A stretch of 36,205 nucleotides of DNA, from contig NVUX02000101.1 in assembly GCA_002402045.2 (NCBI GenBank), forward strand, positions 1 through 36,205. Direction: 5' to 3'. The DNA is from Paracoccaceae bacterium. Lineage in GTDB: Bacteria; Pseudomonadota; Alphaproteobacteria; Rhodobacterales; Rhodobacteraceae. Position numbers and translations under genes: made by a program. The notes under the pieces were generated by a model. That model saw nothing but the letters and a program-made list of their open reading frames with translations, had not been told where the DNA came from and searched no databases. Positions 17,428-25,790 of this stretch are shown piece after piece. Numbering within the stretch: the stretch's first letter is position 1; the number at the start of each line of letters is the position of its first letter.

Positions 17428-18231
17428 ATGGAAGTTACTAGAGAAGAACATGCAAGTGTATTGCCGGAAATCAACACGATTACCACGGCAGACCTGTTTG
17501 AATGCTTAAAAAACGGCTGGAACGACTATAAAAGAGCCCCCACTGTAGGGATCTTCTTTTCAGCTATTTACGTGCTTGGCGGATATGTCATCCTTTCAGT
17601 CCTGTTTTTTGCCGGAGAAATCTGGTGGATTATGCCACTTACGGTCGGGTTTCCGCTGCTTGCTCCATTTGCTGGCGTTGGTTTTTACGCTACGTCGTGC
17701 TTGATCGAGCACAAAGAAGAGGTGACTTGGAAGCGTGTACTAACCTGCGCGATATCGGAACGAAAACGCCAGATTCCATGGGTTGGGGCGATAATTGTGA
17801 TTTGGTTTTTGCTTTATATGCTGATCAGCCACGCGCTATTTGCAATAACCATGGGGCTAACGGCGCTGACAAATATTACAAATTCGTTCAGCCTGTTTTT
17901 CACCCCTGAAGGCATTGTGATGATCGTCGCAGAAATTGGTATTGGCGCAGGATTTGCTTTTGCGCTGTTCTCAATCACCTTGGTCAGCCTACCGCTTTTA
18001 CTTGAACGCGAAATAGATTTTGTAACGGGAATACTAACCAGCGTGCAGGCTGTGATGCTGAATTTCAAGGTTTTGATGATCTGGGCTTTTATCATCGCGA
18101 CCATAATGTTTGTGTCTATGATGCCGCTATTGCTTGGGCTGTTTATTGCAATGCCTGTGCTGGGCCACGCAACGTGGCATCTTTATAGGAAATTGCTGGA
18201 TGCACCCGAGGAACCAAAATTGCATTTTTAG
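17428..18231 (+). CDS. DUF2189 integral membrane protein
   Basis: The product has 267 residues and about six hydrophobic segments (roughly residues 42-63, 66-92, 113-135, 160-188, 206-228 and 229-245). The N-terminal part TADLFECLKNGWNDYKRAP, then GVGFYATSC and PLLLEREIDFVTGILTSVQAV, is the DUF2189 pattern. The family function is unknown and it is sometimes linked to cytochrome oxidase clusters. GGGGGA lies three nt before the ATG. It starts 71 bp after prfB with no clear terminator between, so it may be cotranscribed with it. Confidence 0.85.
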   Translation: MEVTREEHASVLPEINTITTADLFECLKNGWNDYKRAPTVGIFFSAIYVLGGYVILSVLFFAGEIWWIMPLTVGFPLLAPFAGVGFYATSCLIEHKEEVTWKRVLTCAISERKRQIPWVGAIIVIWFLLYMLISHALFAITMGLTALTNITNSFSLFFTPEGIVMIVAEIGIGAGFAFALFSITLVSLPLLLEREIDFVTGILTSVQAVMLNFKVLMIWAFIIATIMFVSMMPLLLGLFIAMPVLGHATWHLYRKLLDAPEEPKLHF

Positions 18232-18443
18232 GGATGTGCTGGATAGGCCATAACCACCGGAAGCGGCGCTCCACGGTTGATTTACTTTGATGCATTGCTC
18301 CCGCGCCGCGCCATTAACCTGGCGCTTTTGGCACGGATGGTTGTGGCGCAGCGCGAAGACAACACTTTAAAGAAGCGCGGTGGTAGACGCGCTGCTACGG
18401 TATTGCACATACATTTTTGCCGACAAGCCGCCTGCGTGGAGGG
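18232..18443. other. Gene-free stretch between DUF2189 and ocd
   Basis: No gene is supported here. A plus-strand frame runs through from about 18277 into the antisense of ocd (LLPRRAINLALLARMVVAQ) but matches no family that I know and has no ribosome binding site. An 8-bp inverted repeat (GCAGCGCG at 18348, CGCGCTGC at 18388) has a 32-nt loop and no T tract. No terminator was found although the flanking genes converge. Confidence 0.4.
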
Positions 18444-19478
18444 CTACGTTTCAGCGCGGAGCAGCATCCCAAACAGATCTTTTGGTGTGTCAGGGTCTGC
18501 CAGCATGTCTAGCTCTGTATGATTGCCGGGCTTTAGCTGGTCTCGGATATAGCGCAGGGCTGAGAAATCCTCGATCGCGAAGCCGACACTGTCAAACAGG
18601 GTGATTTGGCGGGGGTCAGTTCGGCCCTTGGCTTGGCCCGTGATCACTTGCCAAAGTTCGGTTATGGGGTGATCCGCATCCAGCTGCTGAATCTCGCCTT
18701 CAATGCGGGTTTGCTCTGGGAATTCCACAAAAATATCGGCGCGGAGGAGGATATCGCGGTGCAGCTCGGTTTTCCCCGGGCAATCTCCGCCGATGGCATT
18801 TATGTGCACGCCGGCGCCGACCATATTGTCGGTTAAAATTGTGGCGTATTGCTTGTCTGCGGTCACCGTAGTGATAATATCTGCGCCCTCAACAGCCTCT
18901 TGGGCGGTAGCGCAGATAATGATTTTAAAGCCAAATCCGGCCAGGTTTTTGGCACATTTTTTGGTGGCCTCGCTGTCAATATCATATAGCCGCAGGGTAT
19001 CCACACCACAGATGGCCTTAAACGCCAGCGCCTGGAATTCGCTTTGCGCACCGTTGCCTATCATCGCCATAATATGTGCGCCTTTGGGGGCAAGGTGCTT
19101 GGCGGCCATAGCCGAGGTGGCCGCTGTGCGAAGTGCCGTGAGCAGCGTCATTTCCGAGAGCAGCATCGGGTATCCGGTGGCCACATCGGCTAGCACCCCA
19201 AAGGCGGTTACGGTTTGCAGGCCTGCCTGTGTGTTGTTTGGATGGCCATTAACATATTTGAAACCGTAAGCCTCTCCGTCGGAGGTCGGCATGAGCTCTA
19301 TCACGCCTTCAGGCGAGTGGGCGGCCACGCGGGGGGATTTATCAAAGATTTCCCAGCGTTTGAAGTCGGATTCTATATAGTCAGCCATATCTTTTAGCAG
19401 GGTTTCCACCCCTACATTCAGCACGATTTTCATCATTTGGTCGACAGACACAAACGGGACGATATTCAGGTTTTTCAT
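18444..19478 (-). CDS. Ornithine cyclodeaminase
   Basis: The enzyme converts L-ornithine to L-proline and ammonia, using bound NAD+. GFKYVNGHPNN (substrate-binding Lys, about residue 75), the dinucleotide region AMIGNGAQSEFQALAF (about 139-154) and NAIGGDCPGKTEL (catalytic Asp, about residue 230) match the OCD subgroup of the ornithine cyclodeaminase/mu-crystallin family, rather than alanine dehydrogenase members. At 344 residues it is full length. It lies directly downstream of the arginase gene with no intergenic base, so arginase then OCD make a two-step path from arginine to proline plus urea and ammonia. Confidence 0.94.
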   Translation of the reverse strand: MKNLNIVPFVSVDQMMKIVLNVGVETLLKDMADYIESDFKRWEIFDKSPRVAAHSPEGVIELMPTSDGEAYGFKYVNGHPNNTQAGLQTVTAFGVLADVATGYPMLLSEMTLLTALRTAATSAMAAKHLAPKGAHIMAMIGNGAQSEFQALAFKAICGVDTLRLYDIDSEATKKCAKNLAGFGFKIIICATAQEAVEGADIITTVTADKQYATILTDNMVGAGVHINAIGGDCPGKTELHRDILLRADIFVEFPEQTRIEGEIQQLDADHPITELWQVITGQAKGRTDPRQITLFDSVGFAIEDFSALRYIRDQLKPGNHTELDMLADPDTPKDLFGMLLRAET

Positions 19479-20384
19479 TTAGTAGCTCCGGGTTGGGCGG
19501 TCAAAAATTCGGCGACCCATGAGGGAGGCCGTGAGGTCTACCATCAGGCGCGCGGTGCGGCCTTTATGGTCAAGAAAAGGGTTGAGTTCGACGAGATCAA
19601 GCGAGGAGACAAGCCCGCTATCGTGCAGGATTTCCATAACCAGATGGGCTTCGCGGAAGGTGGCACCACCAGGAACGGTTGTGCCTACGGCGGGGGCGAT
19701 GTTTGGCTCCAGAAAGTCCACATCGAGGCTCACATGGAGCTGGCCACCGGCGGCCCCAACTTTCGCTAGAAACACACGCAGCGGGGCGGCGATTCCGTGC
19801 TCGTCTATGGCGCGCATATCTACCACATTTACGCTGGTCGCTTGCAGGGCGGCTTGCTCGGCGGGGTCAATCGAGCGGGCACCGATGACGCAGATATTGC
19901 CGGAACTTAGCATGGGGGAGGGCGGGAAGGCTTCGAAGCCCGGTTGGCCCGTAAGATATGCCAAGGGCGTGCCGTGGAGATTGCCGGAGCCGGTGGTGTC
20001 TGGCGTGTGGAAATCTGGGTGGGCATCGAGCCAAAGCACAAAGAGCGGGCGGCTGGCGTGGCGCGCGACCCCGTGGATGGAGCCGAGCGACAAGCTATGG
20101 TCTCCGCCCATAAAAATAGGAAAACCATCCGCGGGCGTGGCGGCGCTTAGCGCGTTTGTCCATGCCACGGTTTCTGCCAGATGGTGCACTGCGGGGTTGC
20201 TATGTGGCAAGGCCGCCTGAGCGCGCGGGCTGACATTGCCAATATCGGCCACCTCGTGGCCAAGATTGCGTAGCATATCAGCCAATCCAGCCACGCGATA
20301 AGCATCTGGCCCCATCAGACACCCGGGTTGCTTCATGCCGGAATCGACGGGTGCACCGATCAATGTGAAATGGGTGTTTTGCAT
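19479..20384 (-). CDS. rocF: Arginase
   Basis: Arginase hydrolyses L-arginine to ornithine and urea with a binuclear manganese centre. The metal ligands are present in MGGDHS (about residue 93), LDAHPDF (about 118), GNLHG, and SLDVDFLEP (about 220). The GTTVPGG and ELNPFLD motifs also fit arginase. One change is notable: the usual Asn of the DAHxDxN motif, which contacts the substrate carboxylate, is His here (DAHPDFHT). An agmatinase or formimidoylglutamase cannot be wholly excluded, but the adjacent ornithine cyclodeaminase makes arginase the natural reading. AAGGGA seven nt upstream supports the ATG. An Lrp-type regulator diverges from it. Confidence 0.9.
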   Translation of the reverse strand: MQNTHFTLIGAPVDSGMKQPGCLMGPDAYRVAGLADMLRNLGHEVADIGNVSPRAQAALPHSNPAVHHLAETVAWTNALSAATPADGFPIFMGGDHSLSLGSIHGVARHASRPLFVLWLDAHPDFHTPDTTGSGNLHGTPLAYLTGQPGFEAFPPSPMLSSGNICVIGARSIDPAEQAALQATSVNVVDMRAIDEHGIAAPLRVFLAKVGAAGGQLHVSLDVDFLEPNIAPAVGTTVPGGATFREAHLVMEILHDSGLVSSLDLVELNPFLDHKGRTARLMVDLTASLMGRRIFDRPTRSY

Positions 20385-20415
20385 GAATAATCCCTTGTTT
20401 TACCCAATATGCTGT

Positions 20416-20468
20416 GTAATTTGGATAGATATTAGCCGCCAAATTGAGTAATAACTTGGTAATTTGTG
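20416..20468. promoter_or_regulatory. Candidate operator for the Lrp-type regulator
   Basis: The AT-rich region between arginase and the regulator contains AATTTGG (20418-20424) and its exact inverse CCAAATT (20439-20445), 14 nt apart. A further copy of GTAATTTG lies at 20459-20466 (the first is at 20416-20423). Lrp/AsnC proteins bind degenerate AT-rich inverted repeats spaced along the helix, so this array fits control of both divergent genes. Confidence 0.45.
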
Positions 20469-20493
20469 CAAAATGGATAATAGGAAAGCAAAA

Positions 20494-20928
20494 ATGGACG
20501 ATGTTGATGTGAAATTAATTGCGGCGCTCCGGCACAATGCGCGCGCATCCCTTTCCACCCTTGCGGGGGAGGTGGGGGTGACCCGCGCCACGGTGCGTAC
20601 GCGGTTGCAAAAGATGGAAAAGCGGGGGGATGTATTGGGTTACACGGTTGTGACCAAGGGGGATGTTGCGGGGCTGCCGGTGCGGGCTTTAATGATGATC
20701 GGGATTGAGGGGCGCGGGACCGAGCGGATTGTGGCGCGGATCAGCGGTATTCCGGAGGTGCAGGCCGTGCATACAACCAACGGAAAATGGGATTTGGTGG
20801 TGGAAATAGGCACCGATGCCTTGGTGGAACTGGACAGGGTTTTGGCCGTTATTCGACGATTTGAAGGGGTACAAAGCAGTGAGACCAGCATATTGCTGGC
20901 CTCACGGAAAATTTCAAAACTGGGGTAA
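20494..20928 (+). CDS. Lrp/AsnC family transcriptional regulator
   Basis: The N-terminal AsnC-type helix-turn-helix (VDVKLIAALRHNARASLSTL, then VGVTRATVRTRLQKME) is followed by a RAM/ligand-binding domain (about residues 60-140) with VQAVHTTNGKWDLVVEIG. The protein should bind DNA as an amino-acid-responsive oligomer. Divergence from arginase-ocd suggests control of arginine/ornithine catabolism, with arginine or ornithine as a plausible ligand; this is inference. AGGAAAG at 20482-20488 supports the ATG at 20494 (144 residues). In-frame codons at 20464 and 20473 lack a site. Its stop is 4 bp from the convergent ssb stop. Confidence 0.92.
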   Translation: MDDVDVKLIAALRHNARASLSTLAGEVGVTRATVRTRLQKMEKRGDVLGYTVVTKGDVAGLPVRALMMIGIEGRGTERIVARISGIPEVQAVHTTNGKWDLVVEIGTDALVELDRVLAVIRRFEGVQSSETSILLASRKISKLG

Positions 20929-20932
20929 GCCG

Positions 20933-21460
20933 CTAGAACGGGATTTCGTCGTCGAGGCCGCCAGCTGCAGGCGGGCCACCTTGTGGGCCGCCCTGATTGC
21001 CGCCGCCTTGGCTTCCGCCACCATAGCCGCCGCCCTGATTGCCACCACCATAGCCGCCGCCACCTTGGGCACCACCGCCTTGACTGCCGCCTTCTCCACC
21101 ACCGCTATTGCGGCCGTCGAGCATTACGAGTTTGCTATCAAACCCTTGAAGCACGATTTCGGTTGAATACCGATCATTGCCGCTTTGGTCTTGCCATTTA
21201 CGGGTTTGCAGCTTGCCTTCGATATAAATTGAAGAGCCTTTCCGAAGGTATTGTTCGCACACACGCACTAGCCCTTCGGAAAAAATGGCAACCGTATGCC
21301 ATTCAGTCTTTTCACGGTTTTCACCAGTGTTTTTATCGCGCCAGCGCTCCGAGGTCGCAATCCGCAGATTGCAGACCTTGCCGCCATTGTTAAAGGTGCG
21401 AACCTCCGGGTCTGCGCCTAGGTTGCCAATAAGGGTTACTTTGTTCAAGCTGCCAGCCAC
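20933..21460 (-). CDS. ssb: Single-stranded DNA-binding protein
   Basis: SSB coats single-stranded DNA in replication, repair and recombination. The OB-fold (residues 1-110) has the family start [18 protein letters not shown] and [19 protein letters not shown] Gly/Gln/Asn-rich tail (about 120-165, GGGYGGG repeats) leads to the acidic tip DDEIPF that binds partner proteins. At 175 residues it is full length. No alphaproteobacterial LexA box (GTTC-N7-GTTC) was found upstream. It converges on the Lrp-type gene with 4 bp between stops. Confidence 0.97.
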   Translation of the reverse strand: MAGSLNKVTLIGNLGADPEVRTFNNGGKVCNLRIATSERWRDKNTGENREKTEWHTVAIFSEGLVRVCEQYLRKGSSIYIEGKLQTRKWQDQSGNDRYSTEIVLQGFDSKLVMLDGRNSGGGEGGSQGGGAQGGGGYGGGNQGGGYGGGSQGGGNQGGPQGGPPAAGGLDDEIPF

Positions 21461-21595
21461 GATGTTCTCCTGTTACGAATCTGTTGCGCCAGTATTAACC
21501 AACAACGCACCGACTGACCACACAGATATAAACCTAACATTTGATTAAATTTAGCGGTATAACGGCGGAAAAGCGAATTAGCAGGGTAAAGCAGA

Positions 21596-22177
21596 ATGAA
21601 AACAGGTATAATCTGGCTGGCACTTGCCGCGCCTTTGGCGGCGCAAGAGATTGATATTAACACATTGGTGTTTCAAGGCAGCAACAGTATTATTGACAAT
21701 TATCAGGCTCGCCAAGCCGAGCCGGGCAGCATGCAAGCCAACCTAGCCGAGCTGCGGCACCGCGTTTTGGCCGATCCGTTTCCTATTCCGGAGGCGGTAA
21801 ATGAGGGTAGCTATTACCAAATGGCGATTAGGATGGCGGAGGAATATGGCATTCCGAAGCAGCTTTTCTTTAACCTGGTCACGGCGGAGTCCAACTGGGA
21901 CCCGGTGATTGTATCGCCGCGCGGGGCCATCGGGCTGGCGCAGCTCATGCCGGGAACGGCTGAGGAACTGGGGGTGGACCCTTGGGATGCGCTGGAGAAC
22001 CTAGAGGGTGGTGCGCGCTACCTAAGCCAGCAATATCGGCGCTTTGGAACATGGGAGCTGGCGCTGGCGGCGTATAATGCGGGGCCGGGGGCGGTTTCGC
22101 GTTATGACGGGATTCCGCCATATGCGGAGACGCAGGAGTATGTGAAGAAGATCTTGGCGGATGTGGTGATTCCGTGA
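21596..22177 (+). CDS. Small lytic transglycosylase (SLT domain)
   Basis: A signal peptide ([17 protein letters not shown]) precedes a linker and an SLT/lysozyme-like domain (about residues 75-190). The catalytic Glu is in [40 protein letters not shown] and [13 protein letters not shown] are the typical later motifs. The enzyme would cleave peptidoglycan between MurNAc and GlcNAc, forming 1,6-anhydro ends in the periplasm. It has only 193 residues and no LysM or helical superhelix, so it is a minimal member. It diverges from ssb across 135 bp. Confidence 0.92.
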   Translation: MKTGIIWLALAAPLAAQEIDINTLVFQGSNSIIDNYQARQAEPGSMQANLAELRHRVLADPFPIPEAVNEGSYYQMAIRMAEEYGIPKQLFFNLVTAESNWDPVIVSPRGAIGLAQLMPGTAEELGVDPWDALENLEGGARYLSQQYRRFGTWELALAAYNAGPGAVSRYDGIPPYAETQEYVKKILADVVIP

Positions 22178-22202
22178 GCCTCTTGACTTCCTACTCTCGT
22201 TT

Positions 22203-22231
22203 TAAGCTCCTAACCTTAGGTTGGGAGCTTA
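22203..22231. terminator. Hairpin between convergent genes
   Basis: A 13-bp stem with one G-T pair (TAAGCTCCTAACC at 22203-22215 with GGTTGGGAGCTTA at 22219-22231) and a 3-nt loop lies 26 bp after the transglycosylase stop. No good T tract follows on either strand, so it may be a weak or Rho-assisted terminator. Confidence 0.5.
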
Positions 22232-22277
22232 GTCTTGTCTACCCAGCCATTTCCACAAAAAAAATGTGATAGGCTAA

Positions 22278-22907
22278 TCATGAATTTGATGACAAACAGG
22301 ATAAGTAGCTTAGAGAATTGAACACGGTTTCAATAGGAAGCGTGGGAATATCGGCCAAGATAAAACAATCGAGTTGATTTCCTGTGAGTGGATAGGCTCG
22401 TGTTAGTGCTGCCAGTTTAAGTTGAATTATATCCAAGTTATACTTTTGTAGGGGGGAGTTTTGGGCGTACTTGTACAAGACGAAGGCTACGTATAGTTTT
22501 TTCCGTTCATTATCAATTTCCTGTCTGGCAGTACCAGAAAGTGCCAAATCACCTCCTATAAAGCTAGATTGAGCAACGAATAGAGGAGCCATAGACGAAA
22601 TCATGTCTTCGCCGGCCTCTCTTCGATCGACACCGTTTAGGAACTGCCTAAATAATTTGTAGTAATAGAACTCGTTATAGATTGAATCTCCTTCATAGGC
22701 GGTCTCATGAATGCTTCCCGTAATCCCGCTTACATATGCAATTCCAATATCATCACACGCCATATCAAAGGTCAAATTGCTGGGGGCAACTTCAATGAGT
22801 GTTGCGTGATCAAAGCAGGTATCCTCTCCGGGTTGAGCGTAACACAACGTGGAAAAAATAAAAAAGAACCCGCAAACTATTGTGTTTCTGAATATCCACG
22901 ATCCCAT
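22278..22907 (-). CDS. Unrecognised secreted protein, AT-rich gene
   Basis: No family was recognised. The 209-residue product starts with a signal peptide (VCGFFFIFSTLCYA, cleavage near residue 24). The mature chain has Cys in GEDTCFD, MACDD, LDCFI and SCLSS, which could form two disulfides. A polar, mostly helical middle part contains FYYYKLFRQFL and KKLYVAFVLYKYAQ. GAGGGAAAG upstream and a TTGACA/TATAGG promoter support expression. The gene is clearly more AT-rich than its neighbours and stands alone between the transglycosylase (convergent) and the SLC13 gene (divergent), so it looks acquired. Function unknown. Confidence 0.75.
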   Translation of the reverse strand: MGSWIFRNTIVCGFFFIFSTLCYAQPGEDTCFDHATLIEVAPSNLTFDMACDDIGIAYVSGITGSIHETAYEGDSIYNEFYYYKLFRQFLNGVDRREAGEDMISSMAPLFVAQSSFIGGDLALSGTARQEIDNERKKLYVAFVLYKYAQNSPLQKYNLDIIQLKLAALTRAYPLTGNQLDCFILADIPTLPIETVFNSLSYLSCLSSNS

Positions 22908-22948
22908 GCATTCTTTCCCTCTAGCATCACTATAGCCGTTAATTTGAC

Positions 22949-22976
22949 CCTATAGAACTAAACTTCGGCATGTCAA
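22949..22976 (-). promoter_or_regulatory. Promoter of the AT-rich secreted protein gene
   Basis: On the minus strand a perfect TTGACA (22976-22971) is followed after 16 nt by TATAGG (22954-22949), 41 nt upstream of the start codon. Confidence 0.5.
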
Positions 22977-23069
22977 ATTCCTTTCCGAAAACTGCTGTAA
23001 AGGTTTCCATCCGCAACGCTGTTGGCAAAGTACTGCAATCCGGTATACTTGCCCTTAACGGAGGCCCCA

Positions 23070-24848
23070 ATGCCTGATTTTCTGACAACAGCGCCTATGC
23101 CTGCAATACTTTCGCTACTCACCGTGGTGGTGATGTTTGTGCTGTTTATCCGAGAGAGCTACCCGACCGAAGTTGTGGCGCTGGCGGGGGCCGCCTTTAT
23201 GCTGGTTTCGGGCGTGTTGCCTATCGACGATTTGCTTGCCGTGTTTTCCAATCCCGCACCGTGGACAGTGGGGGCAATGTTTATTCTTTCAGGCGCGCTG
23301 GTGCGCACGGGGGCGCTGAATGCGCTGAGCGGGCTGGTGACGGCTTATGCAGGCACACGGCCCAAAACGGTGCTGGCGGGGCTGGCTGGGTTTACGCTGC
23401 TGGCGTCGGCTTTTATGAATAACACGCCAGTGGTGGTGGTGCTCATTCCGATCACGGTGCAGCTGGCGCGCAGCCTTGGGGTTATGCCGTCTAAGCTGCT
23501 GATTCCGCTTTCCTATACCGCGATATTTGGCGGTATGCTCACGCTGATCGGCACCTCGACCAACCTTTTGGTGGACGGCGTGGCGCAGGGGCATGGGCTA
23601 GAGCCCTTTGGGCTTTTTGAGGTTACGCCACTGGCGGTTATTTTGGCGATCTTCGGCATGGGATACCTTTGGCTGCTGGGGCCACGCCTGTTACCTGAGC
23701 GGTTTTCGATGTCTGATATGCTGGTGAGCCGGCAGAAAACCAACTTTTTTACCGAGGTCGCGGTGCCTGAAGGATCCAAAGTGATCGGGGCTAAAGCGCT
23801 GGAGCTTGATCTGTTTAACCGCCCCGGCATGCGGGTGGTAGATGTGCTGCGCGGTGATGAAAGCCTGCGGCGGGAGCTAAAGGCGGTGGTGCTGGCGGCG
23901 GGAGACCGCGTGGTGCTGAAAACCGGCATGGACGAGCTGCTCGGCCTGCGAGAAAGCAGTGCGCTGGAGATGGTTGACCAGATTCGGCAGGAGAAAACTA
24001 CGACCGTTGAGGCGCTGATATCGCCGGGCTGCCGGATGATCGGCAAGCGGCTGGGGAGCCTGCGGCTGCGGCGGCGCTATGGGGTTTATCTGCTGGCGGT
24101 GCATCGGCGCAACCAAAACCTGGGCTCGGCGCTTGACGAAATAGTCGTGCGGGTAGGCGACACGCTATTGCTGGAGGGCGCGGCGGAAGATATTCGGCGG
24201 CTGGCGGAGGATATGGAGTTGGTTGATGTGGCCCACCCCGAGGCGCGGCCCTATAGGCGCGGCCATGCGCCGATTGTTATTGGCGCGCTGGTGGCTGTGG
24301 TGGGCTTGGCGGCCTTTAATATTGCCCCGATATTTGCGGCGGCGCTGGTGGCCGTGGCCTTTGTGCTGCTGGTGCGGGCAATAGATGCCGACGAGGCCTT
24401 TGGCTTTGTTGATGGCCGCTTGTTGGTGCTTATATTCTCAATGTTGGCCATCGGGGCCGGGCTTGAGCGCTCTGGCGCGGTGGTGCTCATTGCTGACGGG
24501 CTGGCCCCGTGGCTGCGGGTGCTGCCCGCGCCGTTGCTTATTTGGGCGATATATTTGATGACATCCGTGCTGACAGAACTGGTGAGCAATAATGCGGTGG
24601 CTGTCGTGGTCACCCCCGTGGCCATCGGGCTGGCACATAGCCTCGGGATAGACCCGCGCCCGCTGGTGATCGCGGTTATGGTGGCCGCTTCGGCCAGCTT
24701 TGCTACACCCATTGGCTACCAGACCAACACGCTGGTTTATGGCCCCGGCGGCTATAGCTTTACCGATTTCATGAAGATAGGCATTCCGCTCAATATCGCC
24801 ATCGGTATGCTGGCCAGCGTGCTAATTCCGTGGTTTTGGCCGCTATGA
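23070..24848 (+). CDS. SLC13/DASS-type anion transporter with two RCK_C domains
   Basis: This is an inner membrane symporter of 592 residues. Hydrophobic segments cover about residues 10-190 and 405-590. Between them lie two TrkA-C (RCK_C) domains (about 218-300 and 308-385; VRVGDTLLLEGAAEDIRRL closes the second). The re-entrant signatures are SAFMNNTPVVVVLIP with GTSTNLLV, and LVSNNAVAVVVTP with FATPIGYQTNTLVYGPGGY. This layout is typical of SLC13 proteins for sulfate, dicarboxylates or related anions; the substrate is not clear. GGAGG five nt before 23070 fixes the ATG; a longer frame from 23022 lacks a site. It is flanked by two minus-strand AT-rich genes. Confidence 0.93.
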   Translation: MPDFLTTAPMPAILSLLTVVVMFVLFIRESYPTEVVALAGAAFMLVSGVLPIDDLLAVFSNPAPWTVGAMFILSGALVRTGALNALSGLVTAYAGTRPKTVLAGLAGFTLLASAFMNNTPVVVVLIPITVQLARSLGVMPSKLLIPLSYTAIFGGMLTLIGTSTNLLVDGVAQGHGLEPFGLFEVTPLAVILAIFGMGYLWLLGPRLLPERFSMSDMLVSRQKTNFFTEVAVPEGSKVIGAKALELDLFNRPGMRVVDVLRGDESLRRELKAVVLAAGDRVVLKTGMDELLGLRESSALEMVDQIRQEKTTTVEALISPGCRMIGKRLGSLRLRRRYGVYLLAVHRRNQNLGSALDEIVVRVGDTLLLEGAAEDIRRLAEDMELVDVAHPEARPYRRGHAPIVIGALVAVVGLAAFNIAPIFAAALVAVAFVLLVRAIDADEAFGFVDGRLLVLIFSMLAIGAGLERSGAVVLIADGLAPWLRVLPAPLLIWAIYLMTSVLTELVSNNAVAVVVTPVAIGLAHSLGIDPRPLVIAVMVAASASFATPIGYQTNTLVYGPGGYSFTDFMKIGIPLNIAIGMLASVLIPWFWPL

Positions 24849-24872
24849 AGCGTAAGATCATTGCGAGTAGGT

Positions 24873-25727
24873 TTATGGTTCGGCACTACAGTCAGAATCC
24901 TGCAATTTAGCTTTCAGTTTTTGATCGGTTCCTCGCTCAAAGGAATATCTACAATATTCGACTTCACCTGCATTCCAAATGTAAGAACTGTGTATTCTTT
25001 CGCTGAGTATTTCAGGCGCTTCATCCAGAATTCTTATACGCGAGTCTTGAACGGCGTCTTTTTTTACGGCGATCGCGATAATAAACCTCTTACCTGTAAA
25101 TAGTAGCCGCAGATCTCCATAGTAAGGGATCGTCCTAATGGGTTCAATTATCTCAAGCCTCTCTAGCGCATCTGCCAAGGCTAATTTAAGTCGTCTATCC
25201 CTATTGTTGCGCGCCGTACTAATATAATTATCAAGAGTTTTGTCGCTCCAAATAACGACAAACCTTTCCTCAAAAAACGATGGATTTTCGATGGAACTCT
25301 CTCTTTGTAAGAGAACGCGGCACATATCTGCTGGCCGCGGCCCAGTCTCAGGGTTTCTTCGATCTGAGCTAATCATATGGTCAAGCATATCTAGGATGCT
25401 TTCGTCAGTGTTGCCATTTTGTGATTGCCGTTCTGCAAGTCGAGAAATAATCTGGCACGACGACTCTGCGTTTTGTGGGCTTTTGTAGTAGTTTTCAAAG
25501 TAGGGAAGCGAGAGTTCAAAGAGCGATAGGTCAAATTGCTTTGCTTCCAAAATTGAAGCCGTTTTATTGGCAGATATTGAAAATCCTGCGCTTGTGAGTG
25601 CGGCCGCCACAGTTACCATGGAAATAATAGTAGGAATTTTGTCCCAAACTGAAGATGTTTTTTTGAAGTAATTTCCACGCACCTTTGGATTTCCTGCCCT
25701 CAGTTTTCTTCTTGAGTTGCTCCGCAT
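24873..25727 (-). CDS. Unrecognised protein with one N-terminal membrane helix, AT-rich gene
   Basis: No family was recognised. A basic N-terminus (MRSNSRRKLRAGNPKVRG) is followed by one hydrophobic segment (about residues 31-52, IPTIISMVTVAAALTSAGF). This suggests a protein anchored in the inner membrane with most of its 284 residues on the far side. The rest is polar and mixed helical/beta; residues 60-180 hold many Glu, Ser and Asn, and VEYCRYSF lies near the end. TTGAGGAG (25742-25735) sits seven nt before the ATG at 25727 and decides the start. The gene has its own promoter and is more AT-rich than its neighbours. It ends 24 bp from the SLC13 stop. Confidence 0.75.
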   Translation of the reverse strand: MRSNSRRKLRAGNPKVRGNYFKKTSSVWDKIPTIISMVTVAAALTSAGFSISANKTASILEAKQFDLSLFELSLPYFENYYKSPQNAESSCQIISRLAERQSQNGNTDESILDMLDHMISSDRRNPETGPRPADMCRVLLQRESSIENPSFFEERFVVIWSDKTLDNYISTARNNRDRRLKLALADALERLEIIEPIRTIPYYGDLRLLFTGKRFIIAIAVKKDAVQDSRIRILDEAPEILSERIHSSYIWNAGEVEYCRYSFERGTDQKLKAKLQDSDCSAEP

Positions 25728-25743
25728 AACACATCTCCTCAAC

Positions 25744-25773
25744 CTATTAGGCGCAAACTAAAACAAAAGTCAA
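25744..25773 (-). promoter_or_regulatory. Promoter of the AT-rich membrane-anchored protein gene
   Basis: On the minus strand TTGACT (25773-25768) and TAATAG (25749-25744) are separated by 18 nt, just before the strong ribosome binding site at 25742-25735. Confidence 0.5.
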
Positions 25774-25790
25774 CTTAAAGGGTTAATCGA

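Noticed and set aside
21461-21595. SOS (LexA) box between ssb and the transglycosylase
   Set aside because: A GTTC lies near the ssb ribosome binding site, but the second half-site at the alphaproteobacterial spacing (GTTC-N7-GTTC) is missing.
22256-22268. A-run near the end of the AT-rich secreted protein gene as its terminator
   Set aside because: On the minus strand it gives a T8 run, but no GC-rich stem precedes it; CACA/TGTG around it would place the T run in the loop.
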